From NCBI RefSeq assembly GCF_000799715.1, contig NZ_JUHG01000020.1:186001-250000 (forward strand): a stretch of 64,000 nt of DNA, read 5' to 3'. Positions 6,819 to 13,718 of this stretch are shown here, piece by piece (position 1 is the stretch's first letter; each line of letters begins with the position of its first letter). The notes below the pieces were generated by a model. The model made no database searches. It was not told where the DNA came from and was given only the letters and a program-made list of their open reading frames with translations. A program made the translations under genes and the position numbers. The stretch comes from Martinezella rhizogenes. Its GTDB lineage: Bacteria; Pseudomonadota; Alphaproteobacteria; Rhizobiales; Rhizobiaceae.

Positions 6819-9361
6819 CGGCGGCAGGCGCACGCTTCACACTTGCCTTCCGCCTGGCGCTGCGCGAATTGCGCGGCGGTCTCGGCGGCTTCTATATCTT
6901 TCTCGCCTGCATCGCGCTCGGCACCGGCGCCATTGCCGCCGTCAACTCCGTCTCGCAGTCGATCACCGATGCGATCTCGACCCAGGGCCAGTCACTGCTT
7001 GCCGGCGACGTCCGCTTCGAGCTCAACAACCGCGAGGCAAAGCCGGACGAACTGGCCTATCTCGAAAGCCTCGGCCAGCTCTCCCGATCCACCGGCCTGC
7101 GCTCCATGGCCCGCCTGCCAGATGGCTCTGACCAGGCACTGGTCCAGGTCAAGGCGGTCGATGGCGCCTATCCACTCTATGGTACCTTCGAGGCCGATCC
7201 GGACCAGCCGCTATCAACGCTGCTTGCCGCCAAGGACGGGACCTATGGCGCCGTCCTCGCCCCCCTGCTTCTGGAACGGCTGAACCTCAAGATCGGCAGC
7301 CAGCTTCTGCTCGGCAATACGAAGCTTCGGATCACCGGCACGGTGAAGACGGAGCCGGACGCGGTCTCCGAAGGTTTCGGTTTCGCCCCGCGGCTCCTCA
7401 CCAGCCGCGAGGCCTTGCAAGCTTCCGGGCTGATCACCACCGGCAGCCTTGTCGAACAGGTCTACAAGATCCGCATGGACGATCCCGTAAGCGGCCTGCG
7501 CGATATCACCACCCGCGCCAATGCCGCTTTCCCGCAGGCCGGCTGGTCGGTCCAGACCAGCAACCGGGCCGCCCCGGCGCTTGCGGACAACATTACCCGT
7601 TTCTCGCAATTCCTGACGCTGGTCGGCCTCACCGCCCTGATCGTTGGCGGTGTCGGCGTTGCCAATGCCGTGCGCGCCTTCCTCGACGCCAAGCGCACCA
7701 CTATTGCCACCTTCAAGTGCCTCGGCGCACCAGCCTTCGTCGTGGTGATGATCTATCTGATCCAGATCGCCCTGATCGCGCTTGCCGGCGTCGCCATCGG
7801 TCTCGTGTTCGGCGCCATCGCGCCAATGCTGGCCTCACAATTCATGGCCGAATTCCTGCCGATCTCCACCGCGCCGCAACTCTATCCCGGCCCGCTAGCG
7901 ATGGCGGCTCTCTTCGGCCTGCTGACAACGCTCGCCTTCGCCATTCCGCCGCTCGGCCACGCCCGCGAAGTGCCGGCGACCGCGCTTTTCCGAGAGCAAG
8001 GTTTCGAGGCACGCCGCCTACCCGGCTGGCCCTATCTGCTGACTGCCGGCCTGCTGATGGCGGCACTGGCAGCCCTTGCGATCTACACCGCCTACGACCG
8101 CCGAATCGCCATCGTCTTCATCGTCTCGATCGCGGCCGCCTTCGTCGTGCTCCGCGCCGTCGCCGCGCTGCTGTCATGGCTCGCCCGCCGCAGCCCGCGC
8201 GTGCACTCGCCGGCCCTGCGGCTGGCGATCGGCAACATCCATCGGCCGGGCGCGCTGACCACCTCCGTCGTCCTGTCGCTCGGCCTTGGCCTGGCGTTGC
8301 TGGTGACGTTGACGCTGATCGACGGCAACATGCGCCAGGAACTGACCGGACGCATGAGCGAACAGGCACCGAACTTCTTCTTCGTCGACATCCAGGGCTC
8401 GGAGCTCGACGGCTTCCGTAAGGTCGTGCAGGCCCAGGCACCCGAGGGCAAGCTCGTCGAAGTGCCGATGCTGCGCGGCCGCATCGTCGCCTTCAACGGT
8501 GAAGACGTCACCAAGATGACCGTGCCGCCCGCCGGTCAATGGGTGCTGCGCGGGGACCGCGGCATCACCTACGCCGAAACCATGCCGGAGAACGCCGCCC
8601 TCACGGAGGGACAATGGTGGGGCAAGGACTATAGCGGCGAACCGCTGGTCTCCTTCTCCGATGAAGAGGGCAAGGCGCTCGGCTTGAAGCTCGGCGACAA
8701 GCTGACCGTCAACGTGCTCGGCCGCAACGTGACGGCCAAGATCGCCAGTTTTCGCAAGATCCAGTGGCAATCGCTGTCGATCAACTTCGTCATGATCTTC
8801 TCGCCCAACACCTTCAAGGGCGCGCCGCATGCCTGGCTCGCGACCCTGACCGATCCTTCCGCCACCTCGGCGCAGGAAGCCGCGATCCTGAAAAACGTCA
8901 CCAACACCTATCCGACAATCACCAGCGTCCGCGTCAAGGATGCGCTCGATATCGTCAACACGCTGGTAGGCCAGCTCGCCACAGCCATCCGCGCCGCGGC
9001 CTCCGTCGCGCTGATCGCCTCGGTGCTGGTGCTTGCCGGCGCGCTGGCGGCGGGAAACCGCGCACGCACGCACGACGCGGTGGTGCTGAAGACACTCGGC
9101 GCCACGCGGGCGATGCTGATCCGCGCCTTCAGCTACGAATATCTGATCCTCGGAGCCGCTACCGCCGTCTTCGCCCTCCTCGCCGGCTCGACGGCCGCTT
9201 GGTATGTTGTCTCCCGCATCATGAAACTGCCGTCTACCTTCCTGCCGGATGTCGCCTTTTCGACCCTCGTCATCGCCCTGCTACTGACAGTCGGTATCGG
9301 CCTTATTGGCACCTGGCGCGTGCTCGGCCAGAAGGCGGCGCCCGTTCTGCGCGAGTTATGA
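6815..9361 (+). CDS. FtsX-like ABC exporter permease, YbbP type
   Basis: An 848-residue permease with a first transmembrane helix near residues 20-42, a large periplasmic domain, a central block of helices (about 265-480), a second periplasmic domain, and a final three-helix FtsX domain (about 730-840). The duplicated FtsX layout is that of E. coli YbbP rather than LolC/E. It is translationally coupled to the ATPase gene. The substrate is unknown; with the adjacent esterase it is probably an amphiphile or lipid. A strong hairpin follows the stop. Confidence 0.9.
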   Translation: MTAAGARFTLAFRLALRELRGGLGGFYIFLACIALGTGAIAAVNSVSQSITDAISTQGQSLLAGDVRFELNNREAKPDELAYLESLGQLSRSTGLRSMARLPDGSDQALVQVKAVDGAYPLYGTFEADPDQPLSTLLAAKDGTYGAVLAPLLLERLNLKIGSQLLLGNTKLRITGTVKTEPDAVSEGFGFAPRLLTSREALQASGLITTGSLVEQVYKIRMDDPVSGLRDITTRANAAFPQAGWSVQTSNRAAPALADNITRFSQFLTLVGLTALIVGGVGVANAVRAFLDAKRTTIATFKCLGAPAFVVVMIYLIQIALIALAGVAIGLVFGAIAPMLASQFMAEFLPISTAPQLYPGPLAMAALFGLLTTLAFAIPPLGHAREVPATALFREQGFEARRLPGWPYLLTAGLLMAALAALAIYTAYDRRIAIVFIVSIAAAFVVLRAVAALLSWLARRSPRVHSPALRLAIGNIHRPGALTTSVVLSLGLGLALLVTLTLIDGNMRQELTGRMSEQAPNFFFVDIQGSELDGFRKVVQAQAPEGKLVEVPMLRGRIVAFNGEDVTKMTVPPAGQWVLRGDRGITYAETMPENAALTEGQWWGKDYSGEPLVSFSDEEGKALGLKLGDKLTVNVLGRNVTAKIASFRKIQWQSLSINFVMIFSPNTFKGAPHAWLATLTDPSATSAQEAAILKNVTNTYPTITSVRVKDALDIVNTLVGQLATAIRAAASVALIASVLVLAGALAAGNRARTHDAVVLKTLGATRAMLIRAFSYEYLILGAATAVFALLAGSTAAWYVVSRIMKLPSTFLPDVAFSTLVIALLLTVGIGLIGTWRVLGQKAAPVLREL

Positions 9362-9367
9362 ACCCCG

Positions 9368-9403
9368 ATCGGGCCGCGCCTGCTTGCCGCGAAACGGCCC
9401 GAT
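9368..9403 (+). terminator. hairpin after the ybbP-like gene
   Basis: A perfect 9-bp stem atcgggccg (9368-9376) / cggcccgat (9395-9403), extended inside by three more pairs. It starts 7 bases after the stop. The downstream sequence is only mildly T-rich, so termination is inferred. Confidence 0.5.
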
Positions 9404-9435
9404 ATTACATCGATTTAACCCTGCGCCAGCCGCTT

Positions 9436-9556
9436 GGGCCTTGTGCAAAGGCCCTGAAAGCCTCATATTCTTCGCAGGCATGCTGGAGCTCCGCAGCGGC
9501 GCCTGGGACGAAATCGCCCGACACCGTAATCATATCGGAGCTTGAAAGAGGAAAAC
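9436..9556 (+). promoter_or_regulatory. leader of the BAX-inhibitor gene, candidate ybhL leader RNA
   Basis: This segment precedes the YbhL/BI-1 gene. It contains a perfect 7-bp hairpin (gggcctt 9436-9442 / aaggccc 9448-9454) and smaller pairings closer to the start. A structured ybhL leader is known upstream of this gene in Rhizobiales. I place it here from context only; I cannot confirm the consensus without a covariance-model search. Confidence 0.3.
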
Positions 9557-10300
9557 ATGGCTGACTTTCGCAATTACCAAAACCGGACGCCGCAAGCAGG
9601 CGCGCAGACCGGTGCGATGATAGATGAGGGCCTTCGAGCCTACATGCTCAAGGTCTACAACCTGATGGCGCTGGGTCTGGCGATCACGGGTCTGGCCGCC
9701 TATTTCGCATTTTCGCTCTCCTTCTCCGGCGGACAGCTCACGGCCTTCGGCCAGGCGATCTACGCAAGCCCGCTGAAATGGGTCGTGATCTTAGCGCCGT
9801 TGGCGATGGTGTTCTTCCTGAGCTTCAGGATCAACCGCATGAGCGTGGCCGCCGCGACGGCGACCTTCTGGGTCTACGCCGCGCTGGTGGGCCTGTCGCT
9901 GTCGTCGATCTTCATCATCTACACCGGCCAGAGCGTCGTGCAGACCTTCTTCGTGACCGCCGCCTCCTTCGGCGCGCTGTCGCTCTACGGCTACACGACC
10001 AAGCGTGATCTGTCGGCGATGGGTTCATTCCTGATGATGGGCCTCTTCGGCGTGATCATCGCCTCGCTGGTCAACATCTTCCTGGCTTCGTCCGCCCTGC
10101 AGTTCGCCATCTCGGTGATCGGCGTGCTGATCTTCGCGGGCCTGACCGCCTACGATACGCAGCGGATCAAGAGCATGTATTATGAAGCCGACGATGTTGC
10201 CGTTGCCGGCCGCAAGGCGATCATGGGCGCCCTGTCGCTCTACCTCGACTTCATCAACCTCTTCATGTTCCTGCTGCAGTTCATGGGCAACCGCCGATAA
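9557..10300 (+). CDS. BAX inhibitor-1 / YbhL family membrane protein
   Basis: A 247-residue integral membrane protein of the BI-1/YccA family with seven hydrophobic segments. The family motif GLTAYDTQRIK, containing the di-aspartyl-sensor type Asp, is near residue 200. Bacterial members behave as pH-sensitive calcium leak channels in vitro; the physiological role in rhizobia is not settled. ATG at 9557 is preceded by AGAGGAAAA. A leader of nearly 200 bases precedes it and a UUCG terminator follows it, so it forms a single-gene unit. Confidence 0.92.
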   Translation: MADFRNYQNRTPQAGAQTGAMIDEGLRAYMLKVYNLMALGLAITGLAAYFAFSLSFSGGQLTAFGQAIYASPLKWVVILAPLAMVFFLSFRINRMSVAAATATFWVYAALVGLSLSSIFIIYTGQSVVQTFFVTAASFGALSLYGYTTKRDLSAMGSFLMMGLFGVIIASLVNIFLASSALQFAISVIGVLIFAGLTAYDTQRIKSMYYEADDVAVAGRKAIMGALSLYLDFINLFMFLLQFMGNRR

Positions 10301-10325
10301 TTGCGGCGACAGGAATGATCCTTTG

Positions 10326-10350
10326 AAAAGGCGGCTTCGGCCGCCTTTTC
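10326..10350 (+). terminator. rho-independent terminator with UUCG tetraloop
   Basis: A perfect 10-bp stem aaaaggcggc / gccgcctttt closed on a UUCG loop, ending in a T-run. It lies 25 bases after the BI-1 stop. Confidence 0.92.
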
Positions 10351-10421
10351 TGTTTGCCTTGCCGCTGCGCACGCGATTTTATATCTACGTCTCCAAACCG
10401 CAGATCAGGCAATAGACCCAA

Positions 10422-10979
10422 ATGTCCTTCCGCCTTCGCCAGGCCGCTCCGAACGACCTCCCCCGCATCACCGCGATCTATCGCGACGCTGTTCTCAACG
10501 GCACGGCGAGCTATGAGATCGTCCCGCCGGACGAGGCGGAGATGGCGAGCCGCTTCCAGGCGATCCGGGACAAGGCCTATCCCTATATCGCCGCGGAGGA
10601 CGAGAGCGGCGAGCTTCTCGGCTATGCCTATGCGTCGGCCTTCCGCACGCGGCCAGCCTATCGCTGGATGGTGGAGGATTCGATCTATCTGGCCCCGGAA
10701 GCCCGTGGTCGCGGCCTCGGCAAACTGCTGCTGGCAAATCTGGTGGAGACTTGCGAAGCTCTCGGCTTTCGCCAGATGATCGCCGTCATCGGCGGTGCCG
10801 CACCCGCCTCCATCGCCCTTCACCGCGCCGCCGGTTTCACGGAGACGGGCCTGCTGAAAGGCACGGGCTACAAGCACGGTCGCTGGCTGGACACCATGCT
10901 AATGCAGAAGGCGCTCGGCGACGGCGCGGAAACGGACCCCGATCCCTCGGCCTATCCGGGGACGATGTTCAGCGAGTGA
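10422..10979 (+). CDS. GNAT N-acetyltransferase, phosphinothricin/methionine-sulfone type
   Basis: A 185-residue acetyltransferase of the GNAT fold. The acetyl-CoA binding motif EARGRGLGKLLL is at about residue 88, and the segment GTASYEIVPPDEAEM near the N-terminus is typical of the phosphinothricin/methionine-sulfoximine N-acetyltransferase group (PAT, MddA). The C-terminal KHGRWLDTMLMQK is also characteristic. The natural substrate is not known. It stands alone between terminators. Confidence 0.87.
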   Translation: MSFRLRQAAPNDLPRITAIYRDAVLNGTASYEIVPPDEAEMASRFQAIRDKAYPYIAAEDESGELLGYAYASAFRTRPAYRWMVEDSIYLAPEARGRGLGKLLLANLVETCEALGFRQMIAVIGGAAPASIALHRAAGFTETGLLKGTGYKHGRWLDTMLMQKALGDGAETDPDPSAYPGTMFSE

Positions 10980-11221
10980 GGCTGTCTCCCCTTCTCCCTC
11001 GGAGAAGAGCCAACTGCGATCGGATGCGATCCCGCAACATTTCCCAACATTAAAACAGCCACCGCAACATTCGATGCGCTATTTTGGCTGCGATAACGTT
11101 CCCCTAACCGCCGATTTCCCGACTTGTTCAGAGAATCATTTTCCCTCGCATTGAGGCAGGGTCGCACGTCGCGGCTCGTGGGCATCGCATTGGCACGTAT
11201 GAATTATAGAAGGACATATAT
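10980..11221 (+). other. intergenic region ahead of the outer-membrane barrel gene
   Basis: These 242 bases hold no gene. A 7-bp hairpin cttctcc / ggagaag at 10991-11007 just after the GNAT stop may act as its terminator. The remainder should carry the promoter of the porin-like gene; I could not place it confidently. Confidence 0.4.
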
Positions 11222-11845
11222 ATGAAATATCTGCTCATTCCCGCCCTGCTCGCATTGGCCTCGACCTCGGCGGTTGCCGCTGATCTGACCGAGGAGCCTG
11301 TTGCCGTTGCCGCTCCGGCTCCTGTCTTCACCTGGTCCGGCCCCTATCTCGGTGTCCACGGCGGTGGCGCGATCACCAAGGGCAGCTTCAAGTTCAACAG
11401 CGGAAGCCAGTCCGAAGACTTCAAGGGCGGCTTTTTCGGCAACTTCTTCGGATATAACTATCAGTTCGACAAGGTCGTCATCGGCATCGACGGCAATATC
11501 GACTACAACTGGAACAACAAGGCCGTTGCCAATGCGTCCAGCGTCGGCACCGATTGGTCTGGTGCGGTTCGCGGACGGGTCGGCTATGCTTTTGACAACC
11601 TGCTGATCTACGGCGCGGCCGGATGGACCGCCGCTCGCGGCTTCGCCGACGTTCCCGGTTCGGGCGACGGCAAGGTCATCTTCAACGGCTGGACGGCCGG
11701 CACCGGTGTCGACTATGCCTTCACCAACAACATCTTCGCCCGCGCGGAATACCGCTATAGCGATTTCGGCAGCAAGGAATTGCAGGGCGTGAAGAGCGAT
11801 CTTACCGAACAGTCGATAAACCTGGGCGTCGGCTTGAAGTTCTAA
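11222..11845 (+). CDS. outer-membrane beta-barrel protein, Omp25/Omp31 type
   Basis: A 207-residue outer-membrane protein of the small porin-like barrel family found in Rhizobiales (Omp25/31, RopB-like). A signal peptide spans about residues 1-20 and ends VAA. The mature protein begins after a short Ala/Pro stretch with FTWSGPYLGVHGG, the family hallmark. Alternating beta strands follow and the last residue is Phe (GVGLKF), as required for BAM recognition. AGAAGGA lies upstream of the start. A terminator follows directly. Confidence 0.9.
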   Translation: MKYLLIPALLALASTSAVAADLTEEPVAVAAPAPVFTWSGPYLGVHGGGAITKGSFKFNSGSQSEDFKGGFFGNFFGYNYQFDKVVIGIDGNIDYNWNNKAVANASSVGTDWSGAVRGRVGYAFDNLLIYGAAGWTAARGFADVPGSGDGKVIFNGWTAGTGVDYAFTNNIFARAEYRYSDFGSKELQGVKSDLTEQSINLGVGLKF

Positions 11846-11870
11846 TTTTGGCGCGATCAAGCTTCAGGCA

Positions 11871-11896
11871 AAGCCCCACTCATCAGTGGGGCTTTT
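11871..11896 (+). terminator. rho-independent terminator of the barrel gene
   Basis: A perfect 10-bp stem aagccccact / agtggggctt with a CATC loop and a short T-run, 26 bases after the stop. Confidence 0.85.
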
Positions 11897-11947
11897 CATG
11901 TGTCCCGAGCCGCCGATTGCAGCCCAAACTGCCCGAGATGATGGAAA

Positions 11948-12349
11948 TTACTTCTCCACCAGCTTCAGCTGCTTGTCGAAAATCTTCAGCACCTGGCTCA
12001 GCTCATGGCCGCGCTTCAGGATCATACCGTTGGTGTTCACCACGCTAAAGGCACCCTGCTTGGCGGCGAGCTTCGGATTTTTCTCGATGCGGAAAAGCGG
12101 CAGTTCTCCGGAGCGCTTGAAGACGGAAAAGACCGCCTTGTCCCCGAGATGGTCGATGGCATAGTCGCGCCACTCGCCCTCGCCGACCATGCGGCCGTAG
12201 ATCCACAGAATCGCGTCAAGCTCCCTGCGATGGAAGGTTACCGGCAGCGGATCCCTGCTCTGTTTGTATTCCCTGAGATCGACGACGACGGGAGAATTGG
12301 TGTCGACGGAACGGCGTTCGCCGTGTCGCAAATCCGGCTGATCAGTCAT
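11948..12349 (-). CDS. DUF2794 family protein
   Basis: A 133-residue protein matching the DUF2794 family of alphaproteobacteria: PVTFHRRELDAILWIYGRMVGEGEWRDYAIDHL is the family core at about residues 36-68. It has no signal peptide or membrane segment and no known function. ATG at 12349 is chosen over a TTG three bases upstream; a run of five G lies close upstream. Confidence 0.88.
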   Translation of the reverse strand: MTDQPDLRHGERRSVDTNSPVVVDLREYKQSRDPLPVTFHRRELDAILWIYGRMVGEGEWRDYAIDHLGDKAVFSVFKRSGELPLFRIEKNPKLAAKQGAFSVVNTNGMILKRGHELSQVLKIFDKQLKLVEK

Positions 12350-12710
12350 CAATCCCCCAGGGGCTGGTCATGACAAGAGGATGACAGTTTGCCTCAGCCG
12401 CACCAAATTGCAAGACCAGCGGCCACTCACAATTTTTTGCACCCGGAAAAAGCATCTCCGCGCCGCCGTATTTCAGTCAAAACGACGCCCCATTTTCCGG
12501 AACTATGGTAACCGTTTGGCGCCGCCGCGCCAAACGGCCCGGCCGGGGGCGCATCGACCGAACCCCAGCCCCGAATGCGTCCTCGCCGGGCACCGCACCT
12601 TGTTCCGACCTGCTAAAGCAATTCCAGGAAAAGTGCGTAGCGGTTTTCCGTCCGGAATTGTGTAGAAACACTAAACTAGAAAAGAATTCTTCGGCCCTGG
12701 CCGAAAGCGA
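12350..12710. other. intergenic region with a hairpin and a repeat copy
   Basis: This 361-base gap between two minus-strand genes has no supportable gene. It contains a perfect 11-bp hairpin at 12512-12537 (ccgtttggcgc / gcgccaaacgg, loop CGCC) and a copy of a 47-bp palindromic repeat at 12617-12663. Both lie downstream of the DUF1223 gene and may act on its transcript end. Confidence 0.6.
12617..12663. repeat. 47-bp nested palindromic repeat, copy 1
   Basis: The segment matches 48229-48275 at 44 of 47 positions. It folds as nested stems, caattcc / ggaattg outside and ggaaaa / ttttcc inside. It resembles the short intergenic palindromic elements common in Rhizobium genomes. It lies just downstream of the DUF1223 gene. 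Confidence 0.85.
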
Positions 12711-13454
12711 TCAGCCGTCGGAGCCGATCGTCAGCACGGTGGCGCCGATGATCGCCGCCGGATCGCCCGAGGGCGTGGAGGATTGCAGCAGAACCGCCAT
12801 GCCGCGCCGGCCCGCCTTGTCCAGGACATTCGCGGGCAGCACCACGCTCATCTCCTTGCCATCCCACATGCCGACGGTTTCGACATCCGAAACCGCATGC
12901 AGATAGGCGATCTGCTGACCGTTGTTTTCACCACCCTTCGGCGAAACAAGCTGTTCCTTGTCGAAATAGGCAACGACCACATTCGCCTTGCCCTGGCCGG
13001 CGCCGATCTTGATCTCCAGCTCATCGCCCTTCATTGCGGCATTCACCGCGACCGTCAGGCCCTTGCCCTGATGCTGGAAGCCGTCGAGCTTGACATTGAT
13101 GCCATCGAAGTCGGCACCACTCATATGGTCTCGTCCATTGATGATCGCCTGCGGTGTATAGACTCCACTGCGGCCCATCGTCCGCGCATAGGCATATTGG
13201 CGCGCCGTATTGTCCTTGGACGCCATCGTGTCGTTCCAGCCGAGATAGTTCCAGTAGTCGACATGGTAGGCAAGCGCCACGACGTCACCCTGCCGGATCA
13301 GCTTTCGAAACGCGGCATCCGCCGGCGGGCAGGAGGAACAGCCTTGGGACGTAAAAAGCTCGACAACCCCCTTGATCTTGGCAAGCTCCTGCGCATGCAG
13401 CGAACTCGCGAGCGCGATGCCTGCCAGAAGTGAAACCGAAAATCGAAGGCGCAT
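12711..13454 (-). CDS. DUF1223 secreted thioredoxin-like protein
   Basis: A 247-residue protein of the DUF1223 family, which has a thioredoxin-like fold. A signal peptide occupies residues 1 to about 21 (ending LHA). The motif VELFTSQGCSSCPPAD at about residues 31-46 carries a CxxC pair, and YHVDYWNYLGWNDTMAS is also family-typical. It is probably periplasmic. Redox activity is plausible from the CSSC motif but unproven. It appears monocistronic, followed by a repeat and a hairpin. Confidence 0.88.
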   Translation of the reverse strand: MRLRFSVSLLAGIALASSLHAQELAKIKGVVELFTSQGCSSCPPADAAFRKLIRQGDVVALAYHVDYWNYLGWNDTMASKDNTARQYAYARTMGRSGVYTPQAIINGRDHMSGADFDGINVKLDGFQHQGKGLTVAVNAAMKGDELEIKIGAGQGKANVVVAYFDKEQLVSPKGGENNGQQIAYLHAVSDVETVGMWDGKEMSVVLPANVLDKAGRRGMAVLLQSSTPSGDPAAIIGATVLTIGSDG

Positions 13455-13662
13455 GCCGTTATACCTCTTTCTCAGACGCTGAATGCCAAAGCCAAGACAG
13501 CACCCTGAAATCGCCTGCCGCTTTCCAGGGTATCCGTAAAGCTCTCATCAAGCCTGATAAATCTGAAACAAGAGATAATAGCTAAGCGCGATGACTAAAA
13601 GTCACGAAGGGGTGAGGGCAGGGCCCAAGGCCACCACAGCGAACACATCAGCGTGAAAAACA

Positions 13663-13698
13663 AGACGCCGCCGGGAAACTTACCCCCCGGCGGCGTCT
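13663..13698 (-). terminator. rho-independent terminator of acnA
   Basis: A perfect 13-bp stem (agacgccgccggg / cccggcggcgtct) with a 10-nt loop, followed on the minus strand by TTGTTTTT. It begins about 20 bases after the acnA stop. Confidence 0.92.
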
Positions 13699-13718
13699 AA
13701 AGATGGCTTTAACGCCGA

